Of a stretch of 34,882 nt of DNA, positions 1 through 8,565 are shown piece after piece; within the stretch, counting starts at the first letter, position 1, and every line of letters starts with the position of its first letter. This DNA is from Microbacterium sp. B19 (lineage in GTDB: Bacteria > Actinomycetota > Actinomycetes > Actinomycetales > Microbacteriaceae), in assembly GCF_000333395.1 (NCBI RefSeq), contig NZ_BADA01000438.1, forward strand, positions 1 through 34,882. Reading direction: 5' to 3'. A model generated the notes under the pieces. That model worked only from the letters and a program-made list of their open reading frames with translations. It had not been told where the DNA came from and did not search any database. Made by a program: the position numbers and the translations under genes.

Positions 1-854
1 CCTGGATGCCATCGCCGAGCTCCGCGGCACGCTCGAGATCGTGAGTCCCGAGCGCGTGCAGGCCGAGCTCGTGCGGCTGCTCCAGACCGATGACCCGGTG
101 CGTGGCATCCGGGTCCTCGTCGAGACGGGCCTCATGGAGGAGTTCCTGCCCGATATCCCCGCGCTGCGGCTCGAGGTCGACGAGCACCACCACCTCAAGG
201 ACGTCTACGAGCACTCGCTGACGGTGCTGCGCCAGGCGATCGAGCTCGAGCAGCAGTCGGCATCCCGGTGACGCTCCCGACGTGCCGCTGCGCCTGGCCG
301 CTCTGCTGCACGACATCGGCAAGCCCGCGACCCGACGCCTCGAGCCCGGTGGCGGGGTGACGTTTCACCACCACGATATCAAGGGTGCGCGGATGGCGCG
401 CAAGCGCCTCCAGGGCCTGCGCTTCCACGCGGCGACCACGACCGTGGTGTCGTGGCTCGTCGAGCTGCACCTGCGCTTCTTCGGCTACGCCGAGGGAGCC
501 TGGACGGATGCCGCGGTCCGCCGCTACGTCCGCGACGCCGGCGACGAGCTGGAGCGTCTGCACATCCTCACGCGGGCGGACGTGACCACGCGCAACAAGC
601 GGAAGGCTCAGCGCCTGGCATCCGCCTACGACGACATCGAGGCCCGGATCGTCGCGCTGCGCGAGCAGGAGGAGATCGACTCCATCCGTCCCGATCTCGA
701 CGGCAACCGCATCCAGGAGGTCCTGGGGCTGAAGCCCGGCCGCGAGGTCGGCGAGGCGTACCGCTTCCTTCTCGACCTGCGCCTCGACGAGGGCGTGCTC
801 GGCGAGGAAGAGGCCGAGAAGCGCCTGCGCGAGTGGTGGGCCGCGCGGGGCTGA
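1..854 (+). pseudogene. cca: CCA tRNA nucleotidyltransferase, 3' part, frameshifted
   Basis: This is the C-terminal half of a class II CCA-adding enzyme, which adds or repairs the 3' CCA of tRNAs. The upstream part lies outside the window. Frame 2 encodes the end of the RNA-binding region and the first HD-domain helix (VDEHHHLKDVYEHSLTVL) but stops at about 269-271. The next frame carries LRLAALLHDIGKPATRR, with the HD metal-binding pair, and runs to the stop at 852-854. The two frames join within about 245-262, where one extra base (or two missing) would restore a continuous HD domain. The rest of the C-terminus (EVGEAYRFLLDLRLDEG) looks intact. CCA addition is normally essential where CCA is not encoded in tRNA genes, so a sequencing error is a strong alternative to true inactivation. 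The family call is firm; the status of the gene is open. Confidence 0.85.
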
Positions 855-870
855 GCCGCGGCGACGACGA

Positions 871-915
871 TCGGGGCGTGATTCGTGCGCCCCAATTCGC
901 CGAATCACGCCCCGA
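871..915. terminator. Perfect 15-bp inverted repeat between convergent genes
   Basis: Arms at 871-885 (TCGGGGCGTGATTCG) and 901-915 are perfect reverse complements around a 15-nt loop. It lies between the stop of the CCA enzyme gene and the 3' end of the minus-strand PadR operon, the place for a bidirectional terminator. There is no clear U-tract, which is usual for actinobacterial terminators. Confidence 0.6.
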
Positions 916-927
916 AAGGTGGGGAGT

Positions 928-1014
928 TCAGTCCTCCTCGTCGCGTTGCTGCGCGAGCGCCGCGAGGACGAGGTGGGTGAGGTCGATGCTCACGATCCGC
1001 GGTTCGTCGCTCAT
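928..1014 (-). CDS. Possible 28-residue protein coupled to the HAAS membrane protein gene
   Basis: An ATG at 1014 overlaps the TGA of the upstream minus-strand gene (ATGA, 1011-1014) and opens a 28-codon frame ending in TGA at 928-930. The product begins MSDEPRIVSIDLTHLVLAALAQ and ends in an acidic tail. It has no membrane segment, signal peptide or domain I recognise. The overlap copies the ATGA junction between the PadR gene and the HAAS gene, so termination-reinitiation could translate it as the third member of the operon. The alternative is a chance frame in GC-rich sequence. Confidence 0.35.
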   Translation of the reverse strand: MSDEPRIVSIDLTHLVLAALAQQRDEED

Positions 1015-2099
1015 GGCGTCGGCGAGGTCGGAGTCGGCGTGGGGGCCGCGGGCGCGGCGTCGGTGCCGGCGGTCGGCGTCGGGGCGACCTCCGTCGGCAC
1101 GGGCTGCACCCGCAGGAAGGGGAAGACGGTCGGCTTCGCCTTCGCGAGGTCTTCCGCCGCGTTCCACGTCAGCACGCCGGGCGGGATCTCACGCAGCGGG
1201 AAGACGTTCCACGCGTCGGTGGCACCGGGCGCCGTGTACGGCACCGGCACCGGCCCTCCCCCGCCGTAGAAGTAGGCGTCGTACGGTGACGGACCGTTCT
1301 CGCGGCCGACGGTCGTGAGCGGGTTGCCGTCCTGGTCGAAGAGCTGCACCGTCGGGATGGCATTGCCCTCGGCGTCGAACGCGAAGATGTTCCGCACGCG
1401 CTGGCCGTCGACCGAGAGGCCGGGCGTGAAGTTCGCCGCCGCCGAGGCGCCGACGGAGGAGTCCCAGAGCATCGACTGCAGACTCGAAGTGAGAGCGATC
1501 AACGTGAAGGGAGTGAGGACCAGGGCCACGACCGTTACTGCCGTACGGATGCCCCGCAGGATGCGGTTCGGTGCCCAGTGACCGCGTCCCCACTGCACGC
1601 TCACGAGCAGCAATACCGTCATGAGCACGATCCCCGGGAGCTGCGTCGCGCCGATCAGGTAGGAGAACGAGCCGGACCGCCAGCCGTAGCCCGACCAGAA
1701 GAACGGCGCGATGAAGAGGTACAGCACCACCGCGCGCAGGATCCACCAGATCGGAGCGAAGGATGCCAGCAGGTCGAGGGTCCACGCGGCCGCGGGGTTG
1801 CGCCGGATCTGTGCGCTGGTCGCCCCCCGCATCCGTGCGAGGCGCTCGGAGAGCGGTTGCCGCTTCACCGTGCCGGTGTCGGTGCGCTCCGGAAGACCCG
1901 CGGCGGCGCGCAGTTCGGCGGCGTAGGTCGTGGCATCCGGGAGCGTGAAGTCGTCGCCGGCTTCGGCGGCCTGGTCGGAGAGGTCGGCCTCGAGGCCGTC
2001 GAGCAGGTCGTCGACCTCGTCGGCGGGGAGGTCGTCGAGGTGCGCACGCACCGCGGCGGCGAACGCGTGGATGTCGTCGTGGACGGAGGTCGTGATCAT
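1011..2099 (-). CDS. HAAS-domain membrane protein, PadR partner
   Basis: A membrane protein of about 362 residues. Residues 1-70 are a helical acidic segment (HAFAAAVRAHLDDLPADEVDDLLDGLEADLSDQ) typical of HAAS/DUF1700 proteins, which often sit beside PadR regulators and are thought to link membrane events to the regulator. A cytoplasmic linker follows, then about four hydrophobic segments (for example IWWILRAVVLYLFIAPFF, LPGIVLMTVLLLVSV and VTVVALVLTPFTLIALT). The long extracytoplasmic C-terminal region ends in a Pro/Thr/Ala-rich tail. The ATG at 2099 overlaps the padR stop (ATGA, 2096-2099), so the two are translationally coupled. The reading frame stays open upstream through padR, but that extension has no coding character. 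Ligand and target are unknown. Confidence 0.75.
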   Translation of the reverse strand: MITTSVHDDIHAFAAAVRAHLDDLPADEVDDLLDGLEADLSDQAAEAGDDFTLPDATTYAAELRAAAGLPERTDTGTVKRQPLSERLARMRGATSAQIRRNPAAAWTLDLLASFAPIWWILRAVVLYLFIAPFFWSGYGWRSGSFSYLIGATQLPGIVLMTVLLLVSVQWGRGHWAPNRILRGIRTAVTVVALVLTPFTLIALTSSLQSMLWDSSVGASAAANFTPGLSVDGQRVRNIFAFDAEGNAIPTVQLFDQDGNPLTTVGRENGPSPYDAYFYGGGGPVPVPYTAPGATDAWNVFPLREIPPGVLTWNAAEDLAKAKPTVFPFLRVQPVPTEVAPTPTAGTDAAPAAPTPTPTSPTP

Positions 2100-2455
2100 C
2101 GGGCGTCTCCGATCGTGCGCAGCTTCTTCGGGGTGGTCGTGTCGTCGAGGAGACTCGTCATGGCCGACGAGAAGTGGGTCCAGCTGGCGCGCTGCGCGTC
2201 GAGCAGTTCGCGTCCCTGCGGGTTGATCGCGTAGTACTTGCGGTGCGGTCCGCCGTCCGACGGCACCACGTAACTGGACAGCGCCCCCGCGGAGTAAAGC
2301 CGACGGAGGGTGCCGTAGACCGAGGCATCCCCCACCTCTCCGAGCCCCGCATCGCGCAGACGCCGCACGATGTCGTAGCCGTACCCGTCGTCGTGCTGGA
2401 CGACCGCGAGCACCGCGGCATCCAGCACCCCCTTCAGTAGCTGCGTCGTATCCAC
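2096..2455 (-). CDS. PadR-family transcriptional regulator
   Basis: A 119-residue winged-helix repressor of the small PadR class. It opens with TTQLLKGVLDAAVLAVV, followed by GYGYDIVRRLRDAGL, the recognition region GDASVYGTLRRLYSAGAL and the wing DGGPHRKYYAINPQGRELL, then a short C-terminal dimerisation helix. PadR proteins usually repress their own operon or a neighbouring membrane or efflux gene, and here the HAAS protein gene overlaps its stop codon. I chose the GTG at 2455 because the strong GAAAGGGGGG ribosome site lies five bases upstream and the family usually starts at this point. An ATG at 2476 would add seven residues and has a poor ribosome site. Confidence 0.8.
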   Translation of the reverse strand: MDTTQLLKGVLDAAVLAVVQHDDGYGYDIVRRLRDAGLGEVGDASVYGTLRRLYSAGALSSYVVPSDGGPHRKYYAINPQGRELLDAQRASWTHFSSAMTSLLDDTTTPKKLRTIGDAR

Positions 2456-2460
2456 GCGCA

Positions 2461-2470
2461 CCCCCCTTTC
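2461..2470 (-). promoter_or_regulatory. Ribosome binding site deciding the padR start
   Basis: On the minus strand this reads GAAAGGGGGG, followed by TGCGC and GTG (2455-2453). It lies inside the longer ATG-started frame, so it argues for the GTG start. Confidence 0.6.
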
Positions 2471-2552
2471 GCTCATCTGTGAGGGACAGTACCACGCCAT
2501 GCGCGGTAGTGTGCAGTGCAGATTCCGCGTGCCGCGTGTCGGGGCGACGAAT

Positions 2553-2588
2553 GTGGCCCCGGGGCGTCTCCGGTGGCCCCGGGGCCAC
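2553..2588. repeat. 36-nt GTGGCCCCGGGG element, copy 1
   Basis: The unit is GTGGCCCCGGGGCGT, five variable bases, then GTGGCCCCGGGGCCAC. Both halves contain the palindrome GGCCCCGGGGC, and the second half is a perfect 16-bp palindrome. A second copy with the same architecture and orientation is at 3902-3937, on the other side of the alcohol dehydrogenase gene. The role is unknown. Confidence 0.75.
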
Positions 2589-2631
2589 GAGCCGCGGCTC
2601 GGAGCGGCCGCCGGTGCCGGCGCGCGAACGC

Positions 2632-2670
2632 CGAGGGGGTGGCATCCCGAATCCGGATGCCACCCCCTCG
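2632..2670 (-). terminator. Hairpin at the 3' end of the alcohol dehydrogenase gene
   Basis: Perfect 16-bp arms (2632-2647 and 2655-2670) enclose a 7-nt loop, ten bases beyond the minus-strand stop at 2680. Position and stem strength fit a Rho-independent-like terminator without a U-tract. Confidence 0.7.
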
Positions 2671-2679
2671 ACGCCGCGT

Positions 2680-3714
2680 TTACGGAACGACGACCGCGCG
2701 ACCGCGCACCTCGCCGTGGTGGAGACGCTGGTAGGCCTCGACGGCCGTGTCGAAGCCGTAGCGCTCGACGTGGACACCGACGGCGCCGCTGCGCGCGAGA
2801 TCGAGCACCTCGATCAGCTCACTGCGCGTGCCCCAGTACGGCGCGCGGACGGCCGCACCCATGGGAGTCGAGAAGAAGCCGGTGGGCAGGATGCCGCCCC
2901 CGATGCCGACGATGTGGATGAAGCTGTCGAGCGCCGCCACCTGGCGGGCCAGGTCGATCGTGGGCTGAACACCGACGAAGTCGAACACGGCGGTGGCGCC
3001 CAGGCCGTTCGTCAGCTCGCGGATGCGCTCGGCGGCGTGCTCGTCCGAGGTCACCGTGTGGTGCGCGCCGACCTCGCGGGCGAGGGCGAGCTTGTCCTCG
3101 CCGAGATCGACCGCGATGACCGTGGCCTGCGAGATGGCGCGGAGAATCTGCACGCCCACGTGCCCGAGTCCGCCGACGCCGATCACCACGGCGGTGGCGC
3201 CGGGGTACAGCTTCTCCTTCGCCGACACGATCGCGTGGTACGGCGTGAGGCCCGCGTCGGTGAGCGACACGGTCTCGACGGGGTCGAGGTCGCCGAGCGG
3301 CACGAGGTGGCGGGGGTCGTCGACGATGACGTACTCGGCCATCGCGCCGGGGGCGCCGAGTCCGGGCGGGGTGATGCCGAGTTCCGCGGCGTAGGGGCAG
3401 TAGTTCTCGGCGCCCTGCGCGCACGCGTGGCAGCGGCCGCAGCCCCAGGGTCCGTAGATCGCGTACGCCTCGCCGATCTGCACGCCCTCGACGCCGTCGC
3501 CGAGCTCGTCGACGATGCCCGCGCCCTCGTGGCCGAGCGTCAGGGGGAGTCCGTAGGTGTACTGCTCCTCCGGAAGATCCATCACGAACCAGTCGGAGTG
3601 ACACAGGCCGGCGGCCGTGACCTTGAGTCGGATCTGCCCCGGACCGGGGTGGGGGTCCTCGATCTCGACGACCTCGGGGCCCTTGCCGATCTCGCGGTAC
3701 TGCACTGCCTTCAT
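2680..3714 (-). CDS. Zinc-dependent, NAD-dependent alcohol dehydrogenase (ADH-A type)
   Basis: A 344-residue medium-chain dehydrogenase that oxidises primary or secondary alcohols to aldehydes or ketones in the cytoplasm. It resembles Rhodococcus ADH-A from the first residues (MKAVQYREIG). Visible sites are the catalytic zinc ligands C38, H62 (GHEGAG) and D153; the structural zinc cysteines 92, 95, 98 and 106 in GPWGCGRCHACAQGAENYC; and the Rossmann loop GVGGLGHVG at 179-187 with D203 after the second strand, favouring NAD over NADP. The ATG at 3714 follows a GAAAGGG ribosome site by about seven bases. It is divergent from a GAF regulator and near an aldehyde dehydrogenase, so an alcohol-to-acid route is likely. 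It is flanked by two copies of a 36-nt palindromic element. The enzyme class is firm; the natural substrate is not known. Confidence 0.92.
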   Translation of the reverse strand: MKAVQYREIGKGPEVVEIEDPHPGPGQIRLKVTAAGLCHSDWFVMDLPEEQYTYGLPLTLGHEGAGIVDELGDGVEGVQIGEAYAIYGPWGCGRCHACAQGAENYCPYAAELGITPPGLGAPGAMAEYVIVDDPRHLVPLGDLDPVETVSLTDAGLTPYHAIVSAKEKLYPGATAVVIGVGGLGHVGVQILRAISQATVIAVDLGEDKLALAREVGAHHTVTSDEHAAERIRELTNGLGATAVFDFVGVQPTIDLARQVAALDSFIHIVGIGGGILPTGFFSTPMGAAVRAPYWGTRSELIEVLDLARSGAVGVHVERYGFDTAVEAYQRLHHGEVRGRAVVVP

Positions 3715-4057
3715 GGCATCCCTTTCTCTCGGTGTGCTGGTTCCTCCACCGTGCGCCCGTCGTCGGCGGGTGTCGAGGGGGTCGACGGCGTTTTCCGCCG
3801 TTGGGAATCACTCTCATTAATGCGTGTGAATGGATTTCTGGATGCCGGGACCGACACGCCGCGTGGTTGATTCGGGCGCCGGTCGTCGCGGGGCGCGCGA
3901 GGTGGCCCCGGGGCGTTCTGCGTGGCCCCGGGGCCACGGGTCGCGCCCCCGACCCATCGCGCGGCGCCGGGCGTCTGGCATCCGGCTGGGAACCCTCCCA
4001 CCCGCGCGTGCGCGCACCTACACTGGACGCACCTCCGTCATCGTCGATGGGAGTCCG
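3715..4057. other. Divergent intergenic region, adh and GAF regulator
   Basis: This 343-base region has no gene. It holds an unusually AT-rich stretch (about 3803-3838) around the 8-bp palindrome CATTAATG (3815-3822), a small inverted repeat CGGCG/CGCCG near 3786-3800, repeat copy 2 (3902-3937), and CCTACACTGG at 4017-4026 (TACACT at 4019-4024), a possible -10 for the rightward regulator gene. Both promoters must lie here, but I could not fix a -35 for either. Confidence 0.5.
3902..3937. repeat. 36-nt GTGGCCCCGGGG element, copy 2
   Basis: Same architecture and orientation as the copy at 2553-2588; the two differ only in the five-base spacer between the half-units. It lies in the divergent region upstream of both adh and the regulator. 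Confidence 0.75.
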
Positions 4058-5365
4058 GTGCCTTCTCCGTGGTCGCGTCCGACCGTATCCCCCGAGACCT
4101 CGGGGTTGATCATCGCGCGCGCCCACGACGAGTTGCTCGCCGGCAACGAGGATCGTCGACTCGGCGACGTACGGCCGCTGGTGCGGGATTCGTGGCGGCG
4201 GTCGCTGGCATCCCTCGTCGGTCCGGAGGGGCTGCCGACGGTCGACCTCGTGTCGGAGGAACTCGAGGCGTATCGCCGCGCGCACCCGCTCGCCGGGGTG
4301 ATGGACATGGTCCGGGCGCTGCTCCTGCCGGGGTCGGCGGAGGACTCCGGCGTGGTCGTCGCCGTCGGCGATGCGGCCGGGCGCCTGCTCTGGGTCGAGG
4401 GCGACCGGCACCTCCGCACGCGCACCGGAGACATGGGCTTCGTCGCGGGCGCGAACTGGTCGGAGGAGGTCGTCGGCACCTCCGCCCCCGGGACGGCGCT
4501 GACCCTCGACCGGTCGGTGCAGATCCGCGGCGCCGAGCACTTCAACCGCTTCGTGCAGCCGTGGTCGTGCACCGCGGCGCCCGTGCATGATCCCGAGACG
4601 CGGCGGCTGCTCGGCATGATCGACGTCACGGGCGGTCCCGAGGCCGTCACCCCACAGGCCCAGTTGCTCGTGGATGCCACGGCCCGCGCGATCGAGAGCG
4701 AGATCCTCGTCGGGCGGCTCCGTGCGCAGCAGGATCCCCCGCCGCGTCGACCGCGCCGCTCCCCCGGGACGCGCGCGCTGCTGCGGATCCTCGGGCGGGA
4801 TCGGGCGCTGCTGGAGGTGACCGGCGAGTCGGGCGAGACGGTGGTCGAGCTCGGCGCGCGGCACGCCGAGATCCTGCTGCTCCTCGCCGTGCACCGCGAG
4901 GGCATGTCGGCTGAGGCCCTGAGCGAGGCTGTGTACGGCCACCCCGCGACCGAGACGCTGCGCCCCGAGATGGTGCGGCTGCGAAAGGTGCTGGAGCCCC
5001 TCGCCCCGGCCCTGGTCCCGGCATCCCGCCCTTACCGTCTGCCCGACGGCCTCGAAACCGACGCCCAGCAGGTGCTGTCGCTGCTCGATCGCGGGGCGCA
5101 CCGCGTCGCACTCGCCGCCTATCGCGGGCCGGTGCTGCCGGACTCGGTGGCGCCCGGGGTGGCCGAGGTGCGGGAGTCGGTGCGCCAGGCGCTGCGCGAA
5201 GCGCTCGTCGAAGAAGCCGGGCTCGACGTGCTGCTCGCGTACGCCGATACGTCCGACGGGCGCGACGACGTCGAGGTGCTGCGGCTGTGCCTGGAGATGC
5301 TGCCCGCCCGGTCGCCCAAGCGCGCCGGTCTCGTCTCGCGGATCGAGCGCCTCGAACGGGACTGA
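4058..5365 (+). CDS. GAF-domain regulator with C-terminal winged-helix/BTAD-like region
   Basis: A cytoplasmic protein of about 435 residues, probably the regulator of the surrounding alcohol/aldehyde genes. Residues 20-90 form a helical N-terminal region (VRPLVRDSWRRSL). Residues about 95-195 are a GAF domain of the AcoR class (GANWSEEVVGTSAPGTAL, then EHFNRFVQPWSCTAAPVHDP and LLGMIDVTG). Unlike AcoR it has no AAA+ sigma54-activation domain. The C-terminus instead has a winged-helix-like segment (LGARHAEILLLLAVHREGMSAEALSEAVYG, divided here by description only) followed by a helical region like a bacterial transcriptional activator domain. The GTG at 4058 follows GATGGGAG by five bases; the frame is open further upstream but that part runs through repeat DNA. 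Effector and DNA site are unknown; an aldehyde or acetoin-like ligand is a guess from context. Confidence 0.75.
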   Translation: MPSPWSRPTVSPETSGLIIARAHDELLAGNEDRRLGDVRPLVRDSWRRSLASLVGPEGLPTVDLVSEELEAYRRAHPLAGVMDMVRALLLPGSAEDSGVVVAVGDAAGRLLWVEGDRHLRTRTGDMGFVAGANWSEEVVGTSAPGTALTLDRSVQIRGAEHFNRFVQPWSCTAAPVHDPETRRLLGMIDVTGGPEAVTPQAQLLVDATARAIESEILVGRLRAQQDPPPRRPRRSPGTRALLRILGRDRALLEVTGESGETVVELGARHAEILLLLAVHREGMSAEALSEAVYGHPATETLRPEMVRLRKVLEPLAPALVPASRPYRLPDGLETDAQQVLSLLDRGAHRVALAAYRGPVLPDSVAPGVAEVRESVRQALREALVEEAGLDVLLAYADTSDGRDDVEVLRLCLEMLPARSPKRAGLVSRIERLERD

Positions 5366-5381
5366 TGTCGGAGGCCCTGGT

Positions 5382-5387
5382 TACGCT
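5382..5387 (+). promoter_or_regulatory. Possible -10 for a leaderless mRNA
   Basis: TACGCT ends six bases before the ATG at 5394, and no ribosome site is visible. This fits leaderless initiation, which is common in actinobacteria. No convincing -35 was found. Confidence 0.3.
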
Positions 5388-5393
5388 GAATCC

Positions 5394-5918
5394 ATGGACG
5401 AATCGACGCTCGACATCTTCTCGGCAGCTCGCGCCCGACGCGATGTGGGGCGCATCCGTGAAGCCGTCGCCGAGGTGAAGGCGGGTGACATCGCCCGCGT
5501 GCTGGTGCGGTCGCCGCGTTACGGCCTGTACGCGATCGAGGGCACCGTCCGGATCGGCGTGGGCGGGCAGCCGCTCGTCGGCGACGTCATCCTCGCGCCC
5601 AGCGCCGAGATCCAGCGCATCGACCTCGGCATCCCGGCCCCCGAGCCGGCGCTGTCCGCCGATGTCGTCGACCCCTCGACCCTCCCCCACGGCACGCCCG
5701 TCCGCGTGACGTTCGTCACGCCGACCGCCGCGACCTTCGCCGTGACGGGGCCGATCACCGCGGGCAACGACCGCTTCCTCCTCGTCGGCAGCTGGATCGT
5801 GGCCGACGACCGCGCGATCGCTCCGCGCGTGGTCAGCATCGAGCGCCTCGACGACGTCGACCTGCACGAGGTCAACGTCCCGCCGCTGCGGTCGGTGCTC
5901 GTCGACGCCGACGCGTAG
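5394..5918 (+). CDS. Conserved hypothetical protein, 174 residues
   Basis: I do not recognise this family. The protein starts MDESTLDIFSAARARRDVG, has a short N-terminal helical part (residues 1-30) and then appears mostly beta-stranded, with alternating hydrophobics (RVLVRSPRYGLYAIEGTV, and WIVADDRAIAPRVVSIERL near the end). There is no signal peptide or membrane segment, so it is probably cytoplasmic. Codon use matches the chromosome. It follows the GAF regulator by 28 bases on the same strand, but TACGCT at 5382-5387, six bases before the ATG, suggests its own leaderless start. It may be a small-ligand or nucleic-acid-binding beta protein; that is speculation. Confidence 0.65.
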   Translation: MDESTLDIFSAARARRDVGRIREAVAEVKAGDIARVLVRSPRYGLYAIEGTVRIGVGGQPLVGDVILAPSAEIQRIDLGIPAPEPALSADVVDPSTLPHGTPVRVTFVTPTAATFAVTGPITAGNDRFLLVGSWIVADDRAIAPRVVSIERLDDVDLHEVNVPPLRSVLVDADA

Positions 5919-5933
5919 GGGATGCCGCGGCCT

Positions 5934-6369
5934 CGGGGTCGGGGCATCCGGTGGCTCTGCCTAGCCGTGCCGGTGCCGTTGGCTGGCTGAAGTTCGCAGA
6001 ATCCGGCGGATCTCGCAGGATTCGCGCTGGATTCTGCGAAGTACGGGGGATTCTGCGAGCTTCGCTGCGGGCTGGGGCGTCGGGGTGCTGGCATCCATTG
6101 GTTGTGCCTGGCCGCGCCGTGCCGGTGCCGTTGGCTGGCTGAAGTTCGCAGAATCCGGCGGATCTCGCAGGATTCGCGCTGGATTCTGCGAAGTACGGGG
6201 GATTCTGCGAGCTTCGCTGCGGGCTGGTGCGTCGGGGTGCTGGCATCCATTGGTTGTGCCTGGCCGCGCCGTGCTGGCGCCGTGAGTTGGTCGAAGTTCG
6301 CAGAATCGTGCGGATCTCGCAGGATTCGCGCTGGATTCTGCGAAGTACGGGGGATTCTGCGAGCTTCGC
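5934..6369. repeat. Three-copy 152-bp tandem repeat upstream of the aldehyde dehydrogenase gene
   Basis: Identical landmarks (GAAGTTCGCAG) recur at 5989, 6141 and 6293, giving a period of exactly 152 bp. Copies 2 and 3 share the period throughout; copy 1 is about five bases shorter near its start (no GCGCC around 5966) and copy 3 diverges after about 6369. Each unit has internal symmetry: TTCGCAGAATCC and GGATTCTGCGAA form a 12-bp inverted repeat (5993-6004 and 6029-6040 in copy 1), and further GATTCTGCGA or TCGCAGGATTCGCG half-sites follow. The minus strand is open over the array, but because 152 is not a multiple of three the same peptide recurs in different frames, which argues against coding. 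The array and its flanks fill the 569-base gap 5919-6487. Confidence 0.9.
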
Positions 6370-6394
6370 CGCCCCGCGGGCGCCCCCCGCAACC

Positions 6395-6412
6395 GTTGCA
6401 ACCCGATGCAAC
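6395..6412. promoter_or_regulatory. Operator-like palindrome before the aldehyde dehydrogenase gene
   Basis: GTTGCA, six bases, TGCAAC: a perfect 6-bp dyad whose left half is also part of the palindrome GTTGCAAC. It lies 75 bases before the start codon, a plausible activator or repressor site. The GAF regulator encoded upstream is the obvious candidate to bind it, but that is inference. Confidence 0.45.
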
Positions 6413-6487
6413 GTGCCCCGGCGTACCGTCGGCGCATCGCCGCACCGAAGCCGTCGCGGCGTCTCATGACCGTCGAAGGAGACACGC

Positions 6488-8038
<1,551 letters not shown>

Positions 8039-8120
8039 GCCGGCGGCGTGGGGCCGGGGCGCTGCGGCGTCGTGGCTCCGTCGTGGACGGAGCGTCGGGG
8101 CGGCGGGTCGCCGGCGCTCG

Positions 8121-8150
8121 GTGACCCCCGGGTTCGCGCCCGGGGGTCAC
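8121..8150 (+). terminator. Hairpin between aldehyde dehydrogenase and DUF779 genes
   Basis: Perfect 12-bp arms (8121-8132 GTGACCCCCGGG; 8139-8150) with a 6-nt loop. It lies between two genes that normally form an operon, so it may attenuate read-through or stabilise the upstream 3' end. Confidence 0.6.
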
Positions 8151-8181
8151 ACCCATTTCCGGATTCGAAGGAGAAGAACGG

Positions 8182-8565
8182 ATGCCAGACCTCTCACGCG
8201 TGGACGTGACGGATGCCGCGGCCGCGCTGCTGCGCGACCTGACCGCGAAGCACGGTCCGCTGATGTTCCACCAGTCGGGCGGCTGCTGCGACGGCAGTTC
8301 CCCCATGTGTTACCCGGTGGGGATGTTCCTCACCGGCCCCAGCGACGTGCACCTCGGCAACATCCATGTCGGCCTCGATGACCCGATCGAGGTCTACATG
8401 TCGGAGTCGCAGTTCGAGTACTGGAAGTTCACGCACCTCACGATCGATGTCGTGCCGGGGCGCGGCGCCGGATTCTCGGTCGAGGGCCCGACGGGGATGC
8501 GGTTCCTCATTCGGTCTCGGATGTTGACGGAGGAGGAGGCGGTCGCGTTCGGGGTGGGGGGCTGA
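8182..8565 (+). CDS. DUF779 protein, aldehyde dehydrogenase companion
   Basis: A 127-residue cytoplasmic protein of the DUF779 family, usually encoded beside acetaldehyde-type dehydrogenases. The mark is the cysteine-rich HQSGGCCDGSSPMCYP motif (residues about 30-45), which could bind metal or cofactor, followed by a compact beta-rich domain (DPIEVYMSESQFEYWKFTHL). The ATG at 8182 follows a strong GAAGGAG site. Its biochemical role has not been settled to my knowledge; proposals include maturation or protection of the partner dehydrogenase. A hairpin separates it from the dehydrogenase gene. It is the last high-GC gene before the island. Confidence 0.88.
   Translation: MPDLSRVDVTDAAAALLRDLTAKHGPLMFHQSGGCCDGSSPMCYPVGMFLTGPSDVHLGNIHVGLDDPIEVYMSESQFEYWKFTHLTIDVVPGRGAGFSVEGPTGMRFLIRSRMLTEEEAVAFGVGG

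Noticed and set aside
2819..5101. 760-codon open frame on the minus strand over the GAF regulator and adh
   Set aside because: Its sequence is Arg/His/Gly-rich, a mirror of GC-rich coding DNA, and it runs antisense to a well-supported regulator and out of frame with adh.
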